64,000 nt of DNA from NCBI GenBank assembly GCA_947095585.1, contig OX352763.1, positions 98,869,908-98,933,907 of the forward strand. Reading direction: 5' to 3'. A program made the position numbers and the translations under genes. Shown in pieces: positions 10,961-22,070 of this stretch. Every line of letters begins with the position of its first letter. Position 1 is the first letter of the stretch. Source of the DNA: Nephrocerus scutellatus. Its lineage: Eukaryota > Arthropoda > Insecta > Diptera > Pipunculidae. Below the pieces are notes generated by a model, which ran no database searches, was not told where the DNA came from, and was given only the letters and a program-made list of their open reading frames with translations.

Positions 10961-13130
10961 TTCACCCCTTGACCGTATGCCGATAAAACATTTTGTTACA
11001 TCCGCTGGACATTCCAACAGGACTAAGCACCATCGTTTGATAGAACCCTTTTTATATAGTCACGTTCCAAATTGTATTACTTTGCAACAATGGCATAAAA
11101 TACCATTAGTTACTTGGTTTTGTTTATAATGTGATTCATTTTTTGACACCTTTTGTCAAGAAGAAATTAATAAGTTAAGGTATTATTTGGGTCGAATGAC
11201 TTAGATGTTGGTGCTATTAATTGAGCAATGCGTTGCGATCTGTATACAGATGGAATTAAATTAAGGAATTCTGTTTCCAGTCCTTCCACTACCATGACAA
11301 AGTTTGTAGTTGAAAACCCCAAAGAAGAATAAATGGAAATCGCAACAAATATAAATTTCGGTTGCATATATATCTGAAGCCTAAGTTTTTTATTTATATT
11401 AACGTCAGTTCAGATTAATCTTCTACCTACGCACCACCTTAAATTTGCATATCAATCTATTGCTAAATGTCTACGAAAGCAAATCTTATGGGATATCTAG
11501 CAACAATATCCTTGAACTTTTCAATTTTGACAGAAACTACACACATCGTAGGCTAACACACAACAGAAGATTCGCCTTTAAGACTAAATTCCAGAACGTA
11601 TAATCCATTGCATATTACATATTCCGTTTTTGTCCCCCCATAAATATATTTGAACTTAAACCATATCCTGATGTGTGGATGTGTCGTCATTGGAATCGGG
11701 TCCGTCCATTCGGTTCACAAAGCACAAAGCTATTTATTGCTTCTGTTGGTCTCTATACGACAAGTGGCTCTAGTCAAGTTGTCTCCTGGAATATAAGAAC
11801 AATTTGTTATGATTTGTATACCTAAAGTCGAAACATTCTGAAGACAACAGGATTACAAGGACTAATTCAACAAACGAAGGAGACGGTTGCATCGCCATTG
11901 TTCCAAATCGAAGCGGAAACGGAAAACCTCTCAACTTTGATTTAGGGCTGTCGCTTTGGCTCATGTATACACATACAAGTGTGGCAAATTGCATCAGTGC
12001 ATTTCCATGCTTGTTGATTAGCAACAGGGGCAAACACACACACAAACTCTCACACACTACAAGGACTATTAGTCAATCGATTGATTTATGCTATTTGCGG
12101 TTTTCTTGTGCAGTATCTGGCTGCATAGCAAAACGTTACGTGTGTGCAACGTGCAATTGAATTAATTTGCCAACAAAAAGGAATAAACTTGATGGTCAAG
12201 ACAGGATGACATGCAGGTTAAGCACATGCTAGAAAAACATCAGTAGGAATAATATCTTGACCTCTATGGCAGTTCTATATTGGATTGATTTACTCGTATA
12301 TGCAATATGCGATTTACAATGATTTGCATTTGCTGGGTACACGGGTCATTTCGAATGTGATAAGCAGACACATCCATTTCTTTACAATTCGCATTAATCC
12401 ATTACCGATAGTCCCCATGAAAGTTACACTTTCGCATGTCGCTCTTCATTACAAATTTACCTTCTTGAAAATTACAGTGCAAGTGAAATCTACTTAGACT
12501 TAAGTCCCAGATGAATTAATTTCTACCTCGGAAGAAGACGCCACGGAGAATGAAATATTTAGAGAACCACAAAATCCATCAGCGGTCAGCGGTCATTTTG
12601 TATCCCAGTGGCATTCTTTTATTGCATCCCTTTTGGTCCATTGAGTAGACAAGCAGACCTTTGCGGATATGAACATTTAAGCTCCATTCACCGTCTGTAT
12701 CTTACGATTACCTCAAAATTACCAATTGGTTTTACGACCAAGTTAATTGTTAGGTTAACATTACAAGTGCAATCTACGAATCAGGGGAAAGCTTCTAGTT
12801 CATTAAGTTGGCAATAGTTGAGATTTGAAACGGAAAAGGAATAAAGTTTTTACAATTTCTAGCTTGGAATATCTATGTATCGATCCTATTTACTTTTGGT
12901 CATTTAACGAAATGCAGCAATAACAGTGAAACTTATTTAAAGGAGAGGAGTTTATGCAGATGTATTTGGTATTTGGCAAAGTGGATTGAATTAATTAAGT
13001 AAAGGTGTACGGTAAGGTGTATGTAAAGAATTGAAAGTGTATTTAAATTTTAAGGACACGCCACACATTAAATTCGTTTATAGCAATTTTATGAAGACCA
13101 CGAATACCTCCTTCTCTTATATCCCTTTTT
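10961..13130. other. unassigned DNA, no gene recognised
   Basis: About 2.2 kb without a domain-bearing frame. Open frames of 65-95 codons at 11167-11367, 11770-12057, 11963-12160, 12285-12497 and 12608-12817 are on both strands and unrecognised. An (AC)n-like run occurs near 12030-12056. Confidence 0.3.
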
Positions 13131-13135
13131 TAAAT

Positions 13136-13465
13136 TCTCTATATTAACTTCACTTGCCCGTGGCTGGCTGGCTGGCTGGCTGACTGGCTGGCTGGCCAAA
13201 TCTTGTGATTAATTTTTAACCCACTTCCTACAGACCGATTTTATTGAAATTTTGCACACATGTATATCTCTCAAGACAACACTTTCTATTAAAATTTGAG
13301 GCCCCTCGGGCCGCGGGGTCGGGGGGCTCCCATACAAATATATTACAAAATTTACCCGATTTTCTTTAAATTTTGTACACATGTGTGTCTTCGATGGAAA
13401 ACACTTTTTGTAAATTTGGAGCGATCGGCCCCTTGGGGACCCCAATATACAATTTTTAAATATCG
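13136..13465 (+). mobile_element. Helentron-like tandem-repeat element, 3' truncated
   Basis: The 5' end is intact: a T run, TAAATTCTCTATATTAACTT, CACTTGCCCGTGG, then a (GGCT)n microsatellite at about 13162-13196. Two repeat units follow, with GACCGATTTTATTGAAATTT and CCCGATTTTCTTTAAATTTT markers, separated by a G+C-rich patch (GGGCCGCGGGGTCGGGGGG). The element stops in the second unit, with no 3' hairpin end. Confidence 0.8.
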
Positions 13466-14560
13466 CTATATCGCATCAGATCACAACAAAGTCTGAGCCA
13501 GTTCTGTGACAGATCTGTAATTAGCATGTGCTCAGCTCATAGCCATTCCTCATTATATCGCCGTACACCCTGAGTTTACGTCTTACACGTCTATTTCTTA
13601 CTTTGTCTTTTGTTACTTCTACTTCCAAAGTTCTAGCGATATAAAATTGTGTTCGTTCACGTCATTTGAAGTCTAATAGAGGCTTCGTGTGTTTTCTTTT
13701 AACATTGGCACACATTTTTAAAACCTTTTATTTAACCCTTACTTGACCCCTTTTTGTCTGAATTTTGGACTTCTTTGAGGTCCTTTTTAACCACCTTCCA
13801 CACGAACTAGAGAGCTAAAATTTTATGAGTATCTAAGTCCAAACTAGCATATGCCGCGTATGACACATGTTGCGTTTCGCGTGTGGCGCGTCTAAATGAA
13901 GATCGTGAAGTTTCCCATACCTACTGCAAGTTGCCTGATTTTGTGTAATGAAAACTTAAATAAGGATATGCAGGTTTAGATGAAGATAGTCAAGTCTTAT
14001 AAGACAAACAAATTAATGTAAAAAAACTTCGTTTTTCGGGTACAAACTTTTATATGTACATCGAAACACGCTACAGTGTCCTTTGATGAAATTTTGAGGT
14101 TTAGATTTCATTTAAACGATAGATGACAGAAATAGAATTTAAGAGCGCTAAATTCTACTCCATCATGTAATCACCACCTTAATGCTAAGGCCAGAATCTA
14201 ACGTTCTATACATTCGTTGTTGCTTAAGGTTCACTTGTTAAACAATGTGGACTTATATGAAAATCAGAGAGTGTAAAAGAATAAATTGGATTAGAAGCAG
14301 CGGTCAAGAGATTATTAATCAAAATAAGAAAGAGTGTCGGAGACAAAACAGAACCTTGGGGAAATCCAGCATCTATGGCGTGAACTTGAAACCGTCCAAT
14401 ACTGTCTGATTACACTGACTGAAAGGTAGCTATAATTCGAATTAAGTACGATCACCAGATCACCACCGGAACGACGCTGGTTGTTCGGTAAGGACTACCT
14501 GTAATTCAAGGTATTGCATACGCTTACGACTTAACCATCGTTTAAAGGACTTTGGAAAGT
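13466..14560. other. unassigned DNA
   Basis: No gene, RNA or family repeat recognised in about 1.1 kb. The last 250 bp could be extra 5' sequence of the RTE copy that follows, but similarity to other copies starts only at about 14570. Confidence 0.3.
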
Positions 14561-16720
14561 ACGTCGCTATGGCAGTCAGCCACCAGTAGAGAAGTGCGAA
14601 TAACGCAGAATGCTTCAGAAAGGCTTGTGGCCGCAACTATTTCTGACTGATGGAAGTGCGATCAAACCTCCACGTGGTGGCCCCTGGTAATTTTCCTCCA
14701 GTACAGGAAAAGCAAAATGATCGGACCCTTCAAAGTAAGGTTTGCGCGAGGCTAATAACTTCGTCCGTAAAAAACCATATTACGGAACCCAAAATCAGCC
14801 TCGGATACACTGATGAACGACAACGACCACGGCAACGAAAACGGCTAAGCGATTTAAAAATCTTCTCATGAAAAGTACGCTCACTGTATAGAGCTCGAGC
14901 TGCACAGCAGATAGCCGATAACCTGTCCAAATATAATGCTGACATACCAGCAATTCAGGAGATGCGATGGATAGGGAATGGTGTCTTACAAAAATCAGAA
15001 TATGACATATATTACAGCTGTCATGCAAGACATCATGTGCTCGGGTAGGGGTTTCTAGTCAGCAAAAGAATGAAACCCTCCGTTACCCGCTTTAAAGCAG
15101 TAAATGAACGGCTATGCACCCTTCGCGGGTAGATTTAAAAACATAAGCCTTATAAACGTTCAGAGAATTCCCCAGATGATGAAAAAGAAGAAATAATTGA
15201 ATCAGTCGAACGGGAACTCCATGCCTGTCCTCAGTATGACGTAAAAATCATTCTGGGGATATGAGTGCCAAAATAGCTAAGGAGCCAGTATTCAGGCAGT
15301 ACATTGGCACACATAGCTTACAAGAGAATACTAATGACAATGGACAACGAGTCATAGAGATGGCTGCAAGCAGAGATGACGGTACGAACGTACCGAGGTG
15401 CCAACGTCGACTCAGACCACTATCTTGTTGGTATGGTGCTCCGAGCGCGGATCAAGAAGACAAAATTCAAGTCAACACGGCTGCCCTTCGCAACGAAGAG
15501 ACCAAAAACAACTACGGTCAAGCGATAGGACTCGCCCTAAATGCAGGAGAGTAAGTCCTGGGGCGGAGATGTCGGGCGTAGAAGATAAATGGACACGCCT
15601 TAAGAATACTGTCATTAGTACTGCTGACTCCATCTTAGGCAGTAGTCGTAGAGATCGGAACGACTGGTGCGATGACGAATGTAAGCTAGCGACTGAACGT
15701 AAGAATGTTGCGTACCGAGCAATGCAACAATCTCATAGAACGCGGGCACGCGAAGATGAATATAAAGAGCTCAGAAGATATGAAAAAACAATTTACCGGT
15801 GAAAGAAAGCAGCCTGTGAGAAGAATCTCGTCCGTGAACTAGAACAGTACAGAGAGCGAGGACAGCACCAGACGCGGAAGTTCTACCAAAGAGTCCGCGC
15901 TATGACGCAATATACACCGCATTGCACACACTGCAAAGACAAAGAGGCTAATGTTATCGCCTATCTCAAAGGCATCTTAGAGCGATAGGAAGAGCAATTT
16001 CATGAGTTGCTTAATGGCCAGCTAACTAAGAATTGGAGGCTCCACCAATGTCACTATGCTGCCGCCACCAAGCATAGACGAAGTTAGCAGAGCGATAAAT
16101 CGGGTTAAAAAATAATAAAGCTCCTGGATCTGATGGTATCCCAGCGGAGGTAATTAAAACAGGAGGCCACGCAATACACCAAGCAATTCATGAACTAATA
16201 GTGCAATCCTTTAACTATCTCGGGTCAACTGTAGCAGCCAATAACAGCAAGGAATCAGAAATACGCGCACGGTTGCTTTAAGCCAACAAAGCCTACTATA
16301 TACTACTACTATTTCCGAGACTTGGGGGCTTAGCAAAAAGCATTCTGACCTCTTAGCCGCGTTCGAGAGAAAAGTCTAACGGAGTATTGTTGGCCCCGTA
16401 TGTGAGGAAGGACGACTCCGGAGACTTTATAATGATGAGGTCTACGAGCGATACCGCAATGTCGACATCGTTAAGAAAAGTAAGCTCGGTAGGCTCCGGT
16501 GGGTAGCTAGGTGTCCTACCCACCGCCTCGCATGAGCGAAGAGGATCCTGCTCGGAAAGTTCTTTGCGGTAGGATTTATGGAACACGACAGCAAGGCCGA
16601 CCAAACCTACGCTGGAAGGATGGCGTAGAGCAGGACGTCCAGAGTTTAGGGATTCCAATAAATTTGCTGATACTACAAAATGGTTGGAAGAGCCATGAGG
16701 TACTGATATAATATGTATCT
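14561..16720 (+). mobile_element. RTE-clade LINE, longest copy, decayed
   Basis: An RTE-type LINE encodes one protein with an apurinic-like endonuclease (EN) followed by a reverse transcriptase (RT). Here the EN start reads RARAAQQIADNLSKYNADIPAIQEMRW (14880-14975, with the catalytic glutamate in IQE) and YDIYYSCHARHH. NIS..NVH-type EN sequence follows near 15130. The EN-RT linker (15580-15930) reads DRNDWCDDECK and AMQQSHRTRAREDEYKEL. RT begins near 16060 (SIDEVSRAI) with [18 protein letters not shown] at about 16115-16165. Then most of the RT palm is deleted, and the C-terminus resumes near 16370 with FERKV and IVGPVCEEGRLRRLY. Stops and frameshifts throughout. Confidence 0.9.
15560..15802 (+). 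pseudogene. RTE linker region relic
   Basis: The longest uninterrupted coding piece of the 14561-16720 element. It carries PGAEMSGVEDKWTRLKNTV, DRNDWCDDECKLATERKN and AMQQSHRTRAREDEYKELRR and stops at a TGA at 15800. The same segment is found at 24473-24871 (minus strand, DRDDWFDDESKPATE) and 30740-31075 (MQQHHRTRVREDKYQEL). It links endonuclease and reverse transcriptase and has no catalytic role that I can name. Confidence 0.75.
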
Positions 16721-16773
16721 TTATAAGAACTGGAGTTAAGAAACAAATCGTGGGTGTTAGATTATATTATATT

Positions 16774-17025
16774 ACATAACGAGCGAGGAAAGTGGAGTTT
16801 ATCGATGAAGACTTCTCTGCGAGTATGTACGCTATTTTTCACACGAAAAAACTGCCAAACCGGTTATGCGCAATGCAAATTTACTCTGGTAATGTATTGT
16901 CGCTGTGACTGCAGTAAATAACAAAAGTATTTTTTATATTAAATCACTAGATTATGTAAAGGCTACTTTCGAAGCCAGGTTATAGTGTATGAAACAGTCA
17001 CTTTCGACTATGGGTGTGTGAAAAT
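16774..17025 (-). repeat. unclassified interspersed repeat, copy 2 (inverted)
   Basis: Reverse-complement relative of 1481-1750. It begins with ACATAACGAGCGAGGAAAGT and ends with GGGTGTGTGAAAAT. Roughly 75-80% identity judged by eye; the TTATTTACTGCAGTCACAGC block is perfectly kept. It follows the 3' end of the RTE copy after about 50 bp. Confidence 0.7.
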
Positions 17026-20000
17026 GATTTGCCATGTCAGCAAAAATAGCACGCTTAGCTGATGTGAATGACTTATTACATGCGAATCCTATATTGTGAT
17101 GTGACCATAATGGGATTTTGGTCCTTTCCGTCAAATTTTCGTTAACTTACGTGGAAGTAAGCAAGGTGTCAATGCAATGCGACATTCGGTACAGATATTT
17201 GATAGCTGGGAGAAGTTGTATGAAATTTGAATTTGAATTAATCGAAAACAGGAAAATTCGTGGCTTGTGGATTGCTTATGATAGTGACAGGTCTGCTTAC
17301 GTTCATTATGAGTAACTTAAAGAATAATAAAAATTAGCTAAGCTTTTCATTCGATTTTGACATCAGAACAGGCACACTGCTGCACAAAGTCGTGTAATCT
17401 ATTGTCAGGCATTTTGAGTGCTATGTCAGTTTTCATTCTAAAAAGTAGGTCCACTTTTGCCGAAAGGCATGAGGTAAAAATTACCGCAAGTTAATAGTAC
17501 AAGTCAATTGCGTGTGATTATTATGATTATTGGTGCATGCGTGAACTGGAGCTTGCTCCGGAGAACTTGGCCAAGCTACGAGAAACCGCAGAGAATCTTC
17601 AAGAGCTCTATTTGAGACCAGCTTCTTCGCTTATCCTTGGTGTAATGTTTGGTGTCAGGAAGCACATTGATTTTGTGAAGTTTGGCATTTGAATTTTCAT
17701 AAGCCTATTGGCTTTAGAGTCGTGCGTACCTTTTTCGTTTTTTAGGCCTGGTACTACAAACGAATCCGTTTCAATTCACTGTCGAGTGGTTGGCCTTCAA
17801 TAGAAACGTCAGCTAGTTCCTAAAGGACCGAATTTTTCAAAGGAGGTTCATAGAATTTTGAGGGCTCATTTATGTCATTTTTTTGTAATATTTTCTTGGT
17901 CAAGGTTTTTTGTAGTTTTCCCTGACCAGGTTCCATTGATTAAAGCATGTGGACTCGCGTCGTTTGAGTTTCATGATCTTTTTTCCATATTGCTTTTTTC
18001 AATGAATCAGGGAGAATTCTGAGAAAATAAATTGAAATTGAGGAATAAGATATATTTTAAATCACATTTCCTCAAAATTTTCATTTTAATATAGGGCTAA
18101 GCTCACCTTATTGCCGTGGCGCAAGTTATTCAGGTAGTTTTCACTTGTCAATAAGTTTAACTATAAAAAAAGGTATTCTAGTCATGAATACCTACACTAG
18201 AATATCCGAGTTGGTAGCTAAGTAAGATTGTGCAGCTCATCACAACCATGTATTGTAACGATCTGTTAGGCCTATTATTATTGTTGTAATTAATGTTTTT
18301 CTTAACAAGTCTAAAAACAATATAACTGTTATTTTAATGACAATATATGCGACTTCCATGTGATTTATAACCATTTCCTCTATACGGGGAAATAATATAT
18401 ACCACTCAGTGATACAAAAAGGAAAAGATTTTATGCAGCGCGCATGAAAAAAACAAAAAAAAATAAACGATTATACAAAAAATTATGTAAAATGTGTAAT
18501 TTGCTAAATCTTTCCATCCTTCCACATCACCGCCCCTTCCAAAAGGCAGCAGTTTTCTCCCACTAAAGAAACCACCAGAAAAAATTACAAAATTAGTATG
18601 CATCAGCAGAAGTAACATCCGCGCTGGAAAAATCTCTCGTGACTAACAAATCATTTTCTGTTTTTTGTTGCTAAATACATGGGATAACGTTTGCCTTTTT
18701 CCTATCATAGAAAATTTTTTTTTTTAAATTGTATTAAAAATAAAAAGGAAACAAAGGATAATAACTCTGGTTAGAACGTTCGTCCACATATGAAATTCAA
18801 TGATGGCAATTTCTTTTTTAATTTCCTCTTTTCCGGGGCTTATCATTCGAACAAATTTTCTGGTATTCATGTCATGCAAACGACATTACTAACCGCATCC
18901 TGTTTTGGTCAGAGATTTCTTTTTACACGAATCTTTTGGATTATAAGATATACTTTTTGTTGTTTAAATTTTTTATGCTTGTTTTGGAAAATAATAAATT
19001 AGCAAGACTGTGCGCAGTAACAGTAATTAACTACCCTATGGAGATACATTTGGAGTCACATGGAAACCCAAATTATACATTTTATATATTCTACTGCTGT
19101 TGAACCGGTAGAGAAAATAGCCACAACAACCCACTAAAAAACAACAAATCAGGTACAAATGTGCTGGTAATCGGGATATAGGAAGGAGACTGCTTATTTG
19201 TAAATGTATTTACCTCCAGTTGTAACCAGCTTAACCAATGTACACGGATCTCTGCACCTTCTTTTCTCCAAAACTCATAGGTACGGTGTTCACCAAAGGC
19301 TGAAACAAGCTGAGCCAAGATAATTAATTAGACGATCCAAAGGTACCAAATTCAGTGATTATTTATACGAACATAAATCGCAGCTATATTTCCGAGATAT
19401 TCCTCCTTCGAAGCGATGATATTGAAATCTCCTCGAAACTCCCGATAATACGTTAACCAAAAACAGAAAGAATCAGTATCATGGGTTAGAAATATAATTG
19501 ACTACGACAAAAACTATGCTAAGATTTAGGGCCGAAAACAAAGAGAAGGTCTCCGGATGAGGTAGATGAAGGTGTACATTTCCAAGTTGTTTAGTGATGC
19601 TACTGAACTGAACTTTTGAAGGCACTGAGAAAAAATTCGAAACCCGATTCTTCCTCTGAGATGCTGGATGATACCAATGGCTCTTTATAAATATGCAAGT
19701 GGCCAGGCGCAAACCTTGCGGCGGTCAGTAGGAACAAAATTATCAACCGGCCAAGATCACCCGTTTGGCTTTCAATCGACCCGGAAAGACAAGACAAAAT
19801 CCTTCGGATTGATCGTTCCAGCAACCCCAATATACCGACGACAGTTGGAATATAGTTAAACGGATGGAAGCTAAGGGCATAAGGGCAAATCTAGATTAGA
19901 CATTAGTGTTATCTATAAGAAATCCCCAGCTCCAGTTGCAAGGGCTTCCGATCTGAACTACGACTAGTCTGAATCTACAAGAAAAATTAGGCCGACAAGG

Positions 20001-20355
20001 GATCAAGAGACCAACCAACTAAACGAAGCCTGGCCATAACACAGGGGAGAGAACCATCATTAGATGGTGATGGTCAGTCCAGTGATAATCGTCAGAACAA
20101 GTGTCGAGGACAACTTTCTTCCCCATAAGTTTAACAAGGAATATCTGTCGAATTAGAATGATACCAACATTAGAGTAGGATCAAGGAACCACACTCGCTT
20201 GCATTGATGATGATCGTTCCGGATCCGGTAAACGTACTAGGAAAAATACAAAATAACTCGGAGATTATTTTCCCATATAACCTTCAAATGCTGTATGTTT
20301 CAAGCTGGTATATATTGTTATTTATATTTTTATTCAGTGGAAATGCACATGGCTA
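17026..20355. other. unassigned DNA, no gene recognised
   Basis: About 3.3 kb. Apart from the short frame at 17497-17691 (listed separately), no domain is seen. Open frames of 63-77 codons at 18406-18618, 18790-19002, 19091-19318 and 19479-19859 lie in conflicting frames. The stretch 19660-20200 is less A+T-rich and could be the decayed 5' part of the LOA-type element that starts to be recognisable at about 20430; I could not confirm it. Confidence 0.3.
17497..17691 (+). CDS. short unrecognised open frame, possible coding relic
   Basis: Between an in-frame TAG and a TGA there are about 64 codons that look more protein-like than their neighbours. From the ATG at about 17538 the peptide begins MRELELAPENLAKLRETAEN (amphipathic, leucine/glutamate-rich), then ASSLILGVMFGVRKHIDF. 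I do not recognise the family. It could be a fragment of a transposon protein or a chance frame. No splice sites were assigned. Confidence 0.15.
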
Positions 20356-20359
20356 CTGA

Positions 20360-20416
20360 GCAGGAGGCTAGGCCTTGGACCGCAATGGTATGCCGCGCCG
20401 AATATTATTATTAAAT
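20360..20416 (+). mobile_element. SINE copy H, 3' end only
   Basis: Contains GCTAGGCCTTGGACCGCAAT and GCCGCGCCGAATATTATTATT, the conserved 3' block and (ATT)n-type tail of the SINE family. 5' truncated, so it lacks the tRNA-like head. It lies just upstream of the LOA-type element. Confidence 0.7.
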
Positions 20417-20429
20417 ATTTTTAGGAAAG

Positions 20430-20991
20430 GGGCGGAAGTCTTTATTCTGAAAGCACGAAAGAGCTTGGTAGACTACATAGGAGAATTTTGTCCAATAATC
20501 CTTTCTACTAAAGAACGTTACAAAAATTGCTATTCCTTCCTTTAACATGCCTTGAATGTGAAGACGGAGTATATTAAGGAAAGTTATCTCTATTGGAGGT
20601 AGATTACACTGTAAGGAGATTACTCAATTAGAATGCTTGTAAGAAGAACTGTTAATTTTCGTTATGGGGTGATGCACAATTAGAAGGGGGATATTCAGGG
20701 TAATACCGCAATGTGCCGATCTATACTCTCCCCACTAAAAATATAGTAACCAATGGATTACTGTTAGACCTGAAATGATATGGGATAAGAATAATCGCTC
20801 ATGCAGATGACATATTCATAGTCTCAATCTCAGTAAAACACCGTGAATAAATAAAGATGATAATGCCGGAAGCAATCACCTGGCCCATTTTGCAACGATT
20901 GGCAGGGAATCGTTACAAATTAGTTCAGAAAATGTGGATTCAGTGTTAATTCATCCAAAACAAAGCCAGTTGAATCCTACTTGAGATACTA
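20430..20991 (+). mobile_element. LOA-type LINE, reverse transcriptase part
   Basis: Weak RT similarity begins near 20450 (KARKSLVDYIGEFCPI). At about 20795-20830 the catalytic motif is visible as AHADDIFIVS (normally AYADD). Near 20950 NSSKTKPV resembles the 'NPSKTE' block. Frameshifts and stops throughout. The sequence is cut by the Helitron at 20992, and RNase H sequence of the same kind follows it. About 200 residues between the RT and RNase H parts are missing, so the locus also carries a deletion. Confidence 0.6.
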
Positions 20992-21705
20992 TCTAATATA
21001 TAAAAATCTCGTGTCACGGTGTTTGGGTCTCAACTGCTCCGAAACGGCTTGACCGATTGTTATGAAATTTTTTATGTATATTTGGTAGGTATGAGAATAG
21101 GTTTTAAAGTGAAAAAATATAGTCCTAGGAAACAAAGACAATTACAATGGAAAGTCGAAAAATTCGGATAAACAGCAAAAATTGTTTTGTTCGTTATGTT
21201 CCCGGCGGGAAAATTTGGAAAACGATAAATTGGATATATTTTGAGGAAATAACTCTATTGAATGTTTTCGGTGAAATGAAAACTTTGGAAAAACGCATTC
21301 CAGCCTAACTTAAAATAAAATTAAATTTGTGTTGATTTGTGATCTGTCCAGCAAAAGTCTTTATTTCATTTCTATTCCAATAAATTCCAATTGTTTGGGT
21401 TACGTGCGCAAATGTCATTTGACAGCTTCTTCTTTGATTTTGTGGGCAAAAAGATCTCCAAAAGACCACAAAAGACCCTGAAAAGAATCACAAAAAGACC
21501 TCCGAAAGTCCCTCAAAATTCCCAAAAATCATTAGAGACCCCCAAAAGAACCCCAAAAGACCCTAAAAGACCCAAAATTAAAAAATGTAACACAATGATG
21601 TGACTAATACTGTGACTCGATATCGCAAAACAAATAGCTTTTCACAAGTTCACAAAACGAAATTTATTGAAAGTGCGACAGGACAACGTCTGTCGGGTCA
21701 GCTAG
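20992..21705 (+). mobile_element. non-autonomous Helitron, both termini present
   Basis: Begins with TCTAATATATAAAAATCTCG after an A (20991) and ends with GGTCAGCTAG before a T (21706): insertion between A and T and a CTRR 3' end, as known for Helitrons. Just inside the 3' end, CGACAG (21676-21681) pairs with CTGTCG (21690-21695) around an 8-nt loop. The 5' region contains GAAACGGCTTGACCGATTGT, typical of insect Helitrons. At 714 bp it has no Rep/helicase and would depend on an autonomous partner. The 70-codon frame inside is a low-complexity by-product. Confidence 0.85.
21455..21580 (+). repeat. degenerate AAAAGACC minisatellite inside the Helitron
   Basis: Repeated variants of AAAAGACC(C/A)CAAAAGACC with spacing of roughly 9-20 bp. 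It yields a lysine/proline-rich open frame (KRPQKTLKR, RTPKDPKRPK) that should not be read as a gene. A similar array lies on the opposite strand at 60215-60370. Confidence 0.7.
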
Positions 21706-22070
21706 TATATATATGATGGATCCAAGCTATACGGTAGAGTAAAGTTTGGAGTCTTATATGAGTTGCAACTTTTTAAAGAGATGAGTGAGCATTTCAACAT
21801 CCATATAATAAAGGACGCTGGTCACTCGGACATAATTGGGAATAACATGACGGAAGAACTTGCTAGGCACGGCACAACTCTCTACCTGATATCGAAAAGG
21901 GAAAGTATGAGGAGACCTATTACGACGACTATTTTAGCGCTGCGGAAAGTAGCGGACATACTGGCGGATTAGAAATGGACGAACACCCGCACATGTATTA
22001 GAGCAATATAAGTTAGGTAATTGGCATGCAAGACAAGTTGACAAAGCTGAACATGAGGCAATCTAGAGAG
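21706..22070 (+). mobile_element. LOA-type LINE, RNase H part
   Basis: Directly after the Helitron the frame reads IYDGSKLYGRVKFGV, the RNase H start (normally YTDGSK). About 80 residues are then missing. From about 21765 it reads KEMSEHFNIHIIKDAGHSDI, GNNMTEELARHGTT, the 'PGHSDIxGNxxADELAR' block in which the usual A-D is now M-T. A stop at 21970 is followed by KWTNTRTC. Non-functional. Confidence 0.7.

Noticed and set aside
21391..21603. Lys/Pro-rich 70-codon frame inside the Helitron
   Set aside because: Produced by the AAAAGACC minisatellite; no domain.
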